Source: Acanthamoeba castellanii str. Neff
Lineage: Eukaryota > Discosea > Longamoebia > Acanthamoebidae
Reading direction: 5' to 3'
DNA: 64,000 nucleotides
NCBI RefSeq assembly: GCF_000313135.1
Contig: NW_004457268.1
Coordinates: forward strand, 415,831 to 479,830
Both the position numbers and the translations under genes were made by a program. Below the pieces are notes generated by a model, which saw nothing but the letters and a program-made list of their open reading frames with translations, made no database searches and was not told the origin of the DNA. Of the stretch, positions 10,501-21,311 are shown in pieces (position 1 is the stretch's first letter; each line of letters starts with the position of its first letter).

Positions 10501-13500
10501 AGATGGGGTACAGGTCGGAGAGCGGCACGCGCTTGCCCAGGACCGAGTGCTGCTTGGCGGTGATGACCTCGACGAGGTTGGTCGAGATGCGGATGATGAC
10601 CTCCTTCTGGTTGGAGTACTGCATGAGCTTCTGCACGGGCGAGAAGGTGGCCTTGACGTCGCGGTCGACGGCCAGCGTCGAGGTGGGCAGGCCCAGCTCC
10701 TTCTCGGGGATGTGCTGGGCGAGGGCCGACACCGACGGGAGGAACTCCATCTTGGACTTGGCGCGCGAGAGCAGCTTGCCGATGCGCTTCGAGTACTTCT
10801 TGAAGCAGTGGTTGACGTTGACCAGGAACACGCGCGACAGGTTGTCCAGCCCGCCGGGCGCCACCTGGCGGAACTTGGTGATCCAGGCGTAGGGCAGCTC
10901 GTGGTCCTTGTTGTTGAAGAGGGTGCAGTCCACCACGAGCACGAACTTCTTGCCCATGTCCGGCTGCACGGTCTTGAGGATGTGGAACAGCAGCGCGTCG
11001 AGCTGCGCAAAGGCCCGGTCGGCCTTGTCGAGCCGCCGCGCGATGTAGTAGAAGACGGGCTGCTTGTCCTTGGTCACGCCCTGCTTGTAGAAGATCTTCT
11101 TGGCCACGAGCGCCGCCGCCGTCTCGGCCGACATCTGCTTGGCCATCTCGGCCATGAACTCGGCGTGCAGGTTCGTGTTGCCCCCGGGCCCGCCCTTGCC
11201 CTTGCCCATGCCCGCCGCCGACGCGCCGGGCGCAGCGCCGAACGCGCCGGCGTTCTTCTGCTTGGTGGGCTCGGCGGGCGGGCCCAGCTGGGCGAGCACG
11301 CTGGTGAGGCCCAGGAAGGCGTGGGAGCCCTTCTGCTTGGAGTCGACCGAGGTGAGCACGCGGCGCATGCCCTCGAGGTTGAGCGAGAGGTGGTAGTGCA
11401 GCGCCGCGACGTCCTCCTCGCGCTGCTCGTCCGAGACGTGGGCCAGCGCGCCGGTGGGCTCCACGCCGGCGGGCACCTGCGCGAACTTGTCGAAGAGGCC
11501 CGAGATGGCGTTCATGTTCTCCTTGAGGAAGCCGTTCATCTCCTCCATGTAGGGCTCCTTGGTGAACATGACCTTGTTGGCCAGGTTCTGGAGCACCTTG
11601 GTCGTGAGGATGAGCCCGCGGCGCAGCTCGGGCGTGAGCACGCGCGACTGCACCAGGCCGTAGCCGTCGGGCGACACGATGGCCGGGCAGATGAAGCGGA
11701 GGTAGATGAACCCGCCAATCGCGGCGTGCTCGGCGCCCGGGAACCGCTTGCCCACCTCCTGCTGCAGGTAGGCGCAGATCTCGCGGAACTGGACCGGGCA
11801 GTGCTCGACCGAGGCCTCGATGGCCTTGAGGAAGTCGTCGGCGGCCTTGGTCACGTTCTCGATGTTGGTCGCGCGGTCCTGGCCCGCCGGCAGCTTCTGC
11901 GGGTCGAGCTCGAGCGGCGGCGGGTTGGCGATGAGCCGCTGCAGCGTGGGCGTGAGCGTGTCCTTGAGGTAGCGCGTGCCGATCAGCTTCGTGTAGGCCG
12001 CGAGCAGCTTGGTGGCCATCGAGTTGCGCCGGAACAGCGTGTTCTCGGTCTCGGTCTTGCTCACCTCCTGCTCGATGACCATCTTGAGCATCATCATCGT
12101 CCGCTCGTTGGCCTCGAACAGCCGCACCAGCAGCTGCGCCACCTCGTCGGCCTCCGTGATCTGGATCACCGCGCACAGCGCCAGCACCACCTCCAGCTTC
12201 GGGTCCAGCACCAGATCCAGCAACTTGTCGAACTTGTCCCCCTCCTCCGCCAGCGAATCAAACTCCGTACCCTGATCATCACATCCCACACACCACATGT
12301 GCCATCATCAACACCAACATTCCACACGATCAGCGCGTGTCGTGTGTCGTGTGTCGTGTGTCGTGTGTCGTGTGTCGTGTCGTCAGAGGGGGGGTCGAAC
12401 CTGGTTGAGGATGTTGGTGAGCACTTTGAGGAAGGAGGCGCGGGTCTCGAGGTCCTCGTGGTAGCCCATGGTGACAAAGTACTCGAGGGCCGAGTCGATG
12501 TTGGCGCTGAGGAGGTTGGAGAGGGCCATGACCGACATGTCGGCCTTCTGGCGCGGCGTGTTGGGGTCGGACTTGGCGCGGGTGAGGAGGCGCGTGAAGA
12601 AGGTGAAGTATTTGCCCAGCGTCGACGTCTCGGCCTCCTCGGCGTCCTCCTTGGAGACCGGCAGGCCCTTGAAGAGCGCCGCGATGGCCTTCACGGCCGC
12701 CACGTCCAGGTCCACCGTGCCCTTGGTCACCTCCTTCTGCTTCTCCGGCGTGAGCTCGCTCAGCGTGGTCTGTGTGTGCACAACAGGTCGGAGGGAGGAG
12801 CGTTAATATAAGAGAGAGAGAGAGAGAGTTGCAACGTAATGGATCTCAGTAGAGATTAGATTAGATAAGTAGGTAAGTAGATAAGTGGTAATGACTAATT
12901 AGATACCTTGCCGGGCTTGGCGGCGTTGAAGTCGGATATCCACTCCATGACGATCTCGACGACGCGGTGGCGGAACTGGAATTCGTTGCCGAAGGAGATG
13001 AACTGGTGCTTCTGCATCATGGCCTCGAGGCAGGCGCACATCTTGCTCTTGATGCGGAACGAGGCGGCCGGGTTGTCCTTGATGACGAGCTGCGAGACGT
13101 ACTTCATGAGGTTGGTGATGACCTCCTCAAAGTCGGTCAGGAGGGCGAGGTCGTCGGCCGTGTAGGAGTCGACGGGCAGCTCGAGGATGTGCTTGATGAC
13201 GGAGATGGCCTGGTCGGCGAAGGTGGTGGCCTCGGGCGAGTAGTTGATCTGGCCGGCGGTGCCGAAGAAGGTCTTGACCTGCGCGTTGAGGTGGTGGAAG
13301 AGCACCGAGTAGGCGGTGGGCGAGAGCGTGGAGCCCAGGAGCTCGGTGGTGGTCTCGCGCACGACGTCGATGTTGGAGACGAGCAGCTCGAGGAGCTCGT
13401 CGATGAAGGCGTCGATGATCTTGACCTTGGTCTCGGTGGCGCCCTTGCGCGACTGCTCGACGACCACGCGCTCCTGCGAGAGGCACACGCCGGCGACGGC

Positions 13501-16015
13501 GCACAGGAAGCCCGAGTAGTGGTTCCACTCGATGAGCACCTCGGGCGGCAGCAGCGCCACGGCGGCCGACGGGGTGATCGACGCCGGCTTGCTGGGCTTG
13601 GCCGCCTTGATGGCCTTCTTGAGCGAGCCCGCGTGGTTGTCGCCCTTCTCGTCGACGGCGCCCTTGATGATCACCTGCGACACTCGCGCCCACCGCTTGT
13701 AGACCTCCTCCCACGCCCGGAAGTTGCCCTGCGTCTGCCGGATGCGCCGCAGCTCGATCCTGATGGTGCGCTGCTGGGCCGCGCGGCCCGTGAGCAGCGC
13801 CGACGCCGACGCCAGCTTCTTGTAGGTGAACAGGTTCGACGCGATCGAGTTCTCCGCGCTGTCGACCTCACTCAGGGTGTCGATCTCGTCGCACAGCAGG
13901 CCCAGGCAGTTCTCCACCTTGGTCACGATCTCCGTCTCGCCCGAGCACAGCTGAATGAGCAGCGCCACCTCGATCTTGGTCGACGCGTTCGTGCGCAGCG
14001 ACGCCGCCGCCACGCCCGACGACGACGACGACGCGCCGGCCTCGCCTGCCGACTCGCCGGCGCGCTGCTCCTTGTGGGTGGCGAGGAACTCGTTGCGGAA
14101 GGCCAGGATCTCGCGGAAGAGGTTGATGTACTGCCGCAGGTCGGGCAGCTTGATGGACTTCTTCTCGATCAGCACGTCGGAGAGGTCGATCAGCACGTGC
14201 GACGAGATGTCCCAGAAGCCGGCGATCGGGTTCGAGGGCACCCAGCGCTCGATGAGCTTGGGCCGGTGCAGCTCCACGATCGCCGAGCAAGCCGTCTGCG
14301 ACAGCTCCGGCAGGAAGAACCACGACGCGCACAGGCACAGGCCCTTCAGCAGCGACCGCGCCGCCTCCAGGTCCTGCGACCACGACTTGCCCTGTGTAGA
14401 AAAATAAAAAGGAAAAGAGAGATGGAATGTCAATCACGCTGAATACCTGAAGGTGACGTGACAGCGGGGCGGCTGGCGCGTACCTGGGGGTGCAGCGGGA
14501 GGATGGGGTCGGACTTGAAGAGCTTGATGAGGCGGCGGAGGATGTCGACGTTGTACATGGCGGCCTCCACGGCCTTCTTGTCCTGCTTGTTGGTCTGCTT
14601 GCGGAGCTCGTTGTACGAGCGCACGCTCTCGACCAGCTCCTGGAAGAGGATCCGCAGCTGCGGGGCCATGACCGGGTAGGCGTCGGTGATGGTGGCGTTC
14701 CACGTGATGCTGGCCCCCTCGTCCACTATTCGCTGGAGGGTGTTGACCAACACCAGCTTGTACACCGGCGGGAACTCCTTGGCCAGCAGGTCCGTGAACG
14801 ACTTCACTCCCTGCTCTCACCCAAGCCCCCCATAGGCCGTCGTTAGGTAACCGGAGAATAAGTGACCACCGGGAAGAGGCGATCGGAGGTATTGTAGCCA
14901 ATGATGAAACTGAGAAGAAGGGTGGAGGTTTACCTTGACGTGAGAGAGGCGGAAGGAGGCGAGGAGGCAGTCGGTCATGATCTGGACCTCGTTGCCGTCG
15001 GAGGGCTTGAAGGGCGAGGCCGGGTTGAAGAGGCGCTCCTTGAGCTCGGGCTCGATGGCGGTGACGGTGAATCGCAGGGCCGAGCTGTCCTGCTTGGTGA
15101 CGAAGGTCGAGGCCTTGAAGATGTTGACGTAGCACACCACGGCGATGTCGGCCAGCTTGCCCTTGAGCGCCTTGTTGAGGTTGTGCATGAACTTCTCCTT
15201 GGTGGCGGTCTCCTTGGTCGTCTCGCTCTTGGCCACCTTGAACATGATGTCCGGGCACAGGATGAGCAGCATGGTCTGTATCTCCCAGTAGTGGCCCTTC
15301 TTGTTCTTGCCGGACCACCCCACGAACACGTCGAACAGCTCATCGGGCTTGCCGGGCAGCTTGGTGCCGTTCTGTTGGTGGTGTGTGTGATGTGTGATGT
15401 GATGTGATTGGTGGTCGGTATGGTTGCATGAGCAACCGCGTTGCGTGTCAACAGACCGGGGAATGGCGTTACCTGGGACAAGGACACGAACTCCATGGGA
15501 TAGTTGTCGATCCAGTTCCAGATGGCGCGGGTGAGCACTCGGGCCAGCAAAATCCTCAGATTGTCCTTCTTGAAGGGCGCATCGTCGGAGGCCGCGAGCA
15601 CCTGCCATGAAGAAGCAGAAGAAGCAGAAAGCAGAAGAAGACAAGATATCAGACATTCTGGAAGTTCAGCTCGGCGTGACGTCGGCGTGACAGGGAGCGA
15701 ACCTTTTGCAAAATGTCGGTGAGGCGGGCGGCGTTGAGGTTGAGGTACTCGATCAGGTTGAGCGGGGACGAGACTTCGTCGCCGGCGGACAACGGCGACC
15801 CGAGCTTGCCCATCAGGATGTCGAACTTGGAGGCCGACACCTGGAAGAGCACGCGCCCGGCCTTGTCGCGCAGCTCGGCGGCGTGGTGCGGGCCGGGCGG
15901 CTTCAAAATCGTGTTGACGGCGATGTTCCAGATGCGCACGGCCAGGTTGTCGTCGATGTTCGGCGCTGCCACCTGCTCCTCCTTTTGCTTGAGCTGTTTT
16001 TCCAACACAACACAC

Positions 16016-16076
<61 letters not shown>

Positions 16077-17012
16077 CTTAGTAGCTGCCCACGGGAGTAG
16101 GTCCAGGGGGTGCACACGTACGACGTTCTTGTCTTCGACGTCGCTCAGCTTGCTGAGCTCCTCCTTCTTCTGTGAGTGGTGGGTGGTCGCACGCGGGTGT
16201 AAGTGGAAAGTGTAAAGTGGTGCCGGGAGGCCAGATCCCGACGTCCCAACGCCGCGGCCTTGCTAGGCACACACACACACGGAGAGAGGGAGGGCTTGCG
16301 GCCACGTACGAGGTACTGCCAGGCCGAGGCCATGCTGGTGGCGAGCAGGTTCAGCAGGTAGATGCGGGCCTGGGCCAGGCTGCTTTGGCCCTCCTCCGAG
16401 TCATCAAAGCTCTGCCAAACACGGTGACGCGTCAACGTTGCAGGCCACCTCGATCAAAAATGAAATAATAATAATAATAACAAGAGACGATAAATGAATT
16501 AAAATATTGAAATAATGAAATAAAACGATCAACGACGACGAAACATGTTCGCAAGGAACGCCCCGACATTACATTAAATAATAACAATAAAGATCGGACA
16601 AATTAAACAAGAATGGAGGTGGGGTTCTTACCTGGGGCAGGTTTTCGAGGACTTGCAAGAGTGCGCCGGCGGCTACGTTGAGCTTGTGTTGGCTCATCTC
16701 CAAGAGCGCCTGCTCATTTTGGGTGCGCAGGGAAGCCTGCCTCACCCTTTCCGACGTCTGCTCATCCTTGTCCTTGTACAGGGACACCACCTGACGGCAT
16801 AATTCAAATCAATTAGCATTTGATTATGTAGTGATTATTACCACATATAGCGGGCAATAAAAATCGAATCACTTGGATAAAAATGGCAAAACTCAAATGA
16901 AACGCCCGCGTACCATGCTGCTGATTCGGTCCACGAGGTGTTTGATGAGAGATGCCTCATCAGTGATGGCCAGCAACCCGGCGGCATAAGACGAACTAGA
17001 CATCATGTTCAT
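7501..17012 (-). CDS. Neurofibromin-like Ras GTPase-activating protein (RasGAP-Sec14-PH)
   Basis: A very large RasGAP of the neurofibromin/IRA type, which accelerates GTP hydrolysis by Ras. The order on the minus strand is a long helical N-terminal region (17012 to about 12400), a GAP-related domain (about 12250-11500), a Sec14/CRAL-TRIO plus PH-like module (about 11080-10340) and a long HEAT-like C-terminus. The arginine finger lies in TLFRRNSMATKLLAAY. The second GAP signature is YLRFICPAIVSPDGYGL. The Sec14 part shows PVFYYIARRLDKADR and KKFVLVVDCTLFNNKDHELP. The first exons are 17012-16914, 16790-16632 and 16412-16310, all in frame. MNMMSSSSYAAG is taken as the start, though an acceptor just upstream leaves room for another 5' exon. 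The total is roughly 2,600 residues, close to human neurofibromin. The 3.7-kb exon at 12298-8670 is exceptional for this window. Confidence 0.9.
16006..16076. repeat. (AC)n-(AG)n microsatellite in a neurofibromin intron
   Basis: The plus strand reads CAACACAACAC, then about twenty AC units, then about eight AG units. It lies between the exon starting with KQKEEQVAAPNIDD and the short upstream exon containing LSKLSDVEDKN. It is intronic low complexity with no coding sense. Confidence 0.9.
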
Positions 17013-17466
17013 TGAGCCCCCACGCAGGAAGGTGGTCTGCGAGAAAGATGATGCCCGAGAAGACGCGTTCTAGACGGGAAGAGGCAACGGCCGCTGAAGA
17101 AGAAGAGGGAAGATAGAGATGTGCGGCCAACGTTGCGCGTTGTTTGTGCTCTGTGTGTGCTGCTCGTGCGGGGGCGCAATTTTTGTCGCGACAGAAAGCG
17201 AAGGCGGCACCCAACAGGAGGCGACCACAATTTCGCGGTCGACGCTGTCGGCTGGTAGCGAACGGCCGCCCACCATTTTGCCACCGCCACGATCCCTCCA
17301 CTCCCATTGGCTGGGGCAGCGAGATTATTATTAAACGTCACTCCGCTTCACGCGTGGGTCTTTGGTTACGGCTAGGTTTGTTGGGCGAACAGAGAACGAG
17401 GCCCTCAGCGTGTTGCGTGTTGTGTTGGTACAGGGCGGCGGTGGTGGTGGTGGCAGAGGGCGATTA
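17013..17466. other. Intergenic region between NAMPT and the neurofibromin-like gene
   Basis: This holds the 5' flank of the minus-strand neurofibromin-like gene and the 3' flank of NAMPT. On the minus strand a clean acceptor (TTTCTCGCAG) sits about 25 bases before the assumed start, so a 5' untranslated or short coding exon is likely within about 17060-17330. I see no independent gene here. Confidence 0.6.
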
Positions 17467-19134
17467 TCAGGCGGCGAGGTTCTGTGCGAGGGTCTCCTTC
17501 ATGGTCTGGACCCAGGTGTCCATCTTCTGCCGCAGCTGCGGGGAGATGGGGTCGAAAACGCGGGGCAGGGCCGTCCACTCGCTCTGCACGCGGGCCTTGA
17601 GGGTGTCAAAGTCCTCGGGGAAGGCGCCCTCGACGGGTCCGTGGTCGTAGACGACGCGCAGGAGGTCCTCGCCCGCGACGTCGGCCTCGGCCGGGTAGAT
17701 GACGGGCACGCCCTGCTCGTTGCGGATGACCTTGAGCGTGCCGGGGAGCGAGATCTTCTCGGCGTCGGTCTTGGGGTACTTCATGACCTCGCGCGTGCGG
17801 CCGTCGGCGTACTCGATGTAGGAGAGCTTGGTGGCGAAGGACATGGTGTCGCGGTCGACCTTCTGCAGGAGGCCGCCGCCCATGCCAAAGGTGCAGCTCT
17901 GGGCCGAGTAGCCCTTGGCCAGCGCGGCCTCGAGGATCTTGACGAGCGTGGCCGAGTTGATGCCGTCGCCCTGGATGACCGACACGCCGCGCAGCACCTT
18001 GTAGCCCTTCTTGTTGACGTCGGCGCCGAAGGCCTTCTCGCCGGCGTCGAGGCCCATGAGAACGGCATCGACGGGGTCGCCCGAGTCGGGGCGGAGCACC
18101 ATGTGACCGCCGGCCTTCTCCTTCTTCTCCCTGATCTGCGGGAGGATGTTGTAGAGGCAGTTGGCGTAGTCGTACGAGTCGAGCACGCACGAGAAGACGC
18201 CCTTGCCGTGGTGCTCGATCATGTTCTCGATGGCCTCGCGCTCGGTGCGCCACGACGTCATCACCGAGTGCTCGGTGGCCGGGATGCTCTCGCCCACGGG
18301 CTTGCCGTGGTTGAGCTCGAACTGGGCGTAGTAGGCCGCGCTCATCGTGTCCGTGCCGCCAAAGTTGAGGAGGTGCGCGCACCCGCCCAGCACCGACTGC
18401 TCGAGGCACGTGCAGCCGCGGAAGCCAAAGTCGTGCAGCTTGAAGTTGGCCAGCTTATGGTTCTCTTCGTCCACGCTCTTCTCGAACGCTGCCTCGATCG
18501 TGTCCTTTGCCCTACGGCTCAGCGTGGCCACCGTCGTCGGGTACCACACCTGTACCGCAAAAACCCATAGACAGCTGTCAGAAGGCATGCGTAGGGAGGA
18601 GCTCACTGTAGAAATATAATAATATAATTAAAAAAAGATGTAAAGTCAAAAAAAGATTACGCAAATGTCGGGGGGGGGGCGCACTTGGGTGAGGAGGGTC
18701 TCGAAGTAGGTGAGAAGCAGGGTGTACTCCTTTTCAGCAGTAATCTGGTAGACGGGGACGTGGATGTGGGCGCAGGTGCCCTCGGGCAGGGCCTGCAGCT
18801 TCACGGGGAAGTAGCCGTTGTTCTCCTCCACGAATTTGAGGAATAGATGCTTGGGGAAGGGGAAGGCAGTGTGGCCGGCGTTGTGGGTGCTGTAGAAGAG
18901 GTCGGCCTTCTCCACGTCCTCCTTGGTCCACTGTCTACACAGGAAGTTCTCGACGAGGTACCGTATGCCATAGTAGACGAACCGGTTGTCGGTCTTGTCG
19001 CCCCCGTAGGGCTTCCTGAACTCGCCGTAGCCCACCGCCTTCTTCGAGTCAGGATACATCGTAAAGTGACTCGCCTTGTAGGAATCAGCCACCACGCTGA
19101 TTGGAATGAGGCTGTGCAGCGGTGTGCGATACAT
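17467..19134 (-). CDS. NAMPT: Nicotinamide phosphoribosyltransferase
   Basis: The enzyme condenses nicotinamide with PRPP to make NMN, the rate-limiting step of NAD salvage. Two exons, 19134-18685 and 18549-17467, join in frame to about 510 residues (human 491). The start MYRTPLHSLIP precedes the conserved VVADSYKASHFTMYPDSKK. FVYYGIRYLVENFL follows, and later HDFGFRGCTCLEQSVLGG, HLLNFGGTDTMSA and GESIPATEHSVMTSWR; the active-site histidine is in the PATEHS motif. VLRPDSGDPVDAV and VIQGDGINSATL bind the phosphoribosyl group, and CTFGMGGGLLQKVDRDTMSF is near the C-terminal end. There is one intron of 135 nt. A bacterial-type origin has been discussed for this family, but the intron and codon use here match the neighbours. 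Confidence 0.96.
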
Positions 19135-19518
19135 GTTTGTTTTCCTTGCTCTGTTCCCTCTGGGTTGGCGATTTGTGATGTGGTGATGTTCAGAAACGAT
19201 TTGTTTATCCAATGATCGTTACCGTACAGCCTTCAAAATTCGCGCAAGAGGCAGTTTCCTGAAAAAGGAGTTGTAACGAAATTTTTGCATATTTGCGAAT
19301 TCCTTTCGTGCCTTTCGTGCCTTTCGTGCCTTTCGTGTTTTTGGGTTTGCCACCTCCGACGGTCGGTTCACGGGAGAATTCAACGGCATTCCTCGATTGC
19401 ATCGCCGGTTCGGCTGTGGCGGAGAAGGGGGAGGAACAAGCTACACCAGCAACACTGCCTTCTCCACAAAACCGCTGGGCATTGCTTGCCTACACGCACC
19501 CCACACACACTTGCCCCG
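19135..19518. promoter_or_regulatory. Divergent promoter region, NAMPT and small unknown gene
   Basis: A 384-bp space lies between the oppositely oriented starts of NAMPT (minus) and the 134-residue protein (plus). It is visibly richer in A/T than the genes and contains four perfect tandem copies of the 9-mer CCTTTCGTG at 19302-19337. No coding sequence is evident. Promoter function is inferred from position. Confidence 0.5.
19302..19337. repeat. Four perfect copies of a 9-bp repeat
   Basis: CCTTTCGTG occurs four times head to tail in the shared upstream region of two divergent genes. It is unlike the CA/GT-type repeats of the introns, so it may be a cluster of factor-binding sites or a chance minisatellite. 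Confidence 0.85.
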
Positions 19519-19923
19519 ATGACCATGGCTATGTTCGCTCCCCCTGCACCTTCCACCTTCCGCACGACGACTTCATCGCAGCTGCCGTCGTGGGACACTT
19601 CGAATCCCATCTTCTTTGCGCCCAGCGCTGCCGCACCATCTGCAGGAGCCGCCTCGAACCCGTTGCCCACGGCCTCTCGCAGCAAGCGAAAAACGCCTGA
19701 GGCGGAGGAGCTCGTTGCTGCCTCGCGAAGGGAGGCGCTCGATGAAACGAGAACCGTCGCGCCTAGCAGCCGCCATCCGCTCAAGCGAGCACGACGAGGC
19801 CAAATTAATCATCCCGTGGTGGCGGCCCCGCAGAGCTTGGCGTTGGTCCTCTACCAGCCGCGAGAGGATATCATCGGCCAATCTGCAGCACACGCAGAGC
19901 AGTCGCTCCTAAGCTACAATTAG
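19519..19923 (+). CDS. Small hypothetical protein, 134 residues, probably nuclear
   Basis: An intronless ATG-to-TAG frame that I do not recognise. It begins MTMAMFAPPAPSTFRTTT, is rich in Ser/Ala/Pro for the first half, then has two basic clusters (SRSKRKTPEAEE and PLKRARRG) that look like nuclear localisation signals, and ends with a more ordered stretch ALVLYQPREDIIGQSAAHAE. It faces NAMPT across a divergent promoter and is followed by an AT-rich 3' region before the EF-hand gene. It could be a real small nuclear protein. The low-complexity first half means chance openness cannot be excluded. Confidence 0.5.
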   Translation: MTMAMFAPPAPSTFRTTTSSQLPSWDTSNPIFFAPSAAAPSAGAASNPLPTASRSKRKTPEAEELVAASRREALDETRTVAPSSRHPLKRARRGQINHPVVAAPQSLALVLYQPREDIIGQSAAHAEQSLLSYN

Positions 19924-20193
19924 TGGCCGATTCGGGATGCACACAATCATGTACATAGACACCTCCACTATTTATACAACAACAAAGACAATTACAAGAT
20001 CGTTCTTTATTTCTTTTCTCTGTTTATTTTTTATCAATAATTGTCAAGGAAAATGAACACAAAAGAGTCGACAAAGAACCCGTGGACCTACCCAAACCGA
20101 GCGCAACGCTTGGCGCGGTGACACGATTCTAACTGTTGGCCACAGCTTTCCCTTCGTAGTTCCCCATCTTCAAGCCTCTTCTTCATCAAAAGA

Positions 20194-21016
20194 ATGTCGT
20201 TCACCGAGAAGCTCGACCCGGAGGCTCTTGCCTACTTCAACAATGTGTGCCAGAAGCCCTTCGCGCAGCAGGCCGTGGCCTTCTTGAACGCGTACTGGAG
20301 GGAGACGGCGGACCAGGCCGATTTCATCTTCAGCGTGTCGTGGGAGTTGATCAAGTATGCCGACATGCACAGCAAGGGCATCTCGCTGCGCCACCTCTAC
20401 GAGGAGGGTCACGATCTCGATTTCGACATCGGTCTCTACTTCTACGAGCAGCTCTGCAAGTTCGTCGAGGACCCCAAGAACAGCAAGTGGGCCAGCCCCG
20501 CCTTCCGCAAGTCGCAGCCCGAGATGCTCACCGCCATCAAGCGCAAGCAGGAGCTCAGGGACCGCGTCGACGTCAACTTCGACGGCCGTGTGTCCTTCCT
20601 CGAGTACCTCCTCTACCAGTACAACAGCGTCGCCAACCCGGCTGACTTCTGTAAGAGGTCCATGTCCTGCCAGGACGAGCACCCCGAGATCCGCGCGCGT
20701 CTCGCCCTCGAGGAGGTCAACAAGAGCATCAAGGCCTACGAGGCCGAGAGGTACCGCCTGACCGAGGAGGCCAAGCTGCCCGGCGTCAAGGGCCTCAAGG
20801 CCACCAACGAGCTCGCCCAGCTCGACGCCAGCCCCCTGGCCGAGAAGCTCAACAAGGCCCTCATCACCGCCGAGGCCGCTGTGCGCATTGCCGTCCGCAA
20901 GTTCGGCGGCCAGAGCCTCCAACTCCTCCGAGACCTTTGCCCCGACCGAGGGCGCGCTCTGGTGGATGTCCCGCGACCTCGAGGAGAAGCAGAAGCACTA
21001 CGGCAAGAAGAAGTAG
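20194..21016 (+). CDS. Single EF-hand calcium-binding protein, apparent 3' frameshift
   Basis: The intronless gene starts MSFTEKLDPEALAYFNNVCQ with extreme C/G third-position bias, suggesting high expression. One canonical EF-hand loop is present, DVNFDGRVSFLE (about residues 127-138; D, N, D, R, S and E at positions 1, 3, 5, 7, 9 and 12). The rest is helical with many charged residues. The reading frame stays open to 21129 but degenerates after KFGG near 20905. A +1 shift there gives the much better tail ALWWMSRDLEEKQKHYGKKK ending at TAG 21014-21016. I therefore annotate the shifted end and suspect a one-base insertion in the GGCGGCC run at 20905-20911. Calcium binding follows from the loop; the cellular role is unknown. 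Confidence 0.75.
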
Positions 21017-21311
21017 AGCGAGCGAGAGCGAGAGAGCGAGGCAGAGACCCCGCAAACCGTGGTGTCGGGGCAAGCCCTTGTTCTATATTTTTTGTAGTTG
21101 AAGCGACGTGTGTCGCTCTTCCAAATTAGTCGCCATTGCCTTTATTTGTACTAATAAAGTGAAATGGTTAAAAAAAGATAATAATTAAGGCGCATTAATT
21201 TCACTTTATTTAGCTGTATTGCTTGGTCTCTTCTGCGAAGTCTTTACGACGGGTTCAGTTTGCTCCGGACCTTGGTTCGTTTTCTTTTGTGCCCTACACA
21301 CGCCGGCGAAG

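Noticed and set aside
8393..12811. A 1,472-codon open frame on the plus strand, and a similar one at 12967-14442
   Set aside because: They lie exactly antisense to neurofibromin exons whose minus-strand translation has RasGAP and Sec14-PH motifs. The openness comes from G/C-ending codons; the product is Leu/Gly/Arg/Glu-rich nonsense.
19135..19212. N-terminal extension of NAMPT to 19212
   Set aside because: The extension would begin at TTG, and the ATG at 19134 already places the conserved start region correctly.
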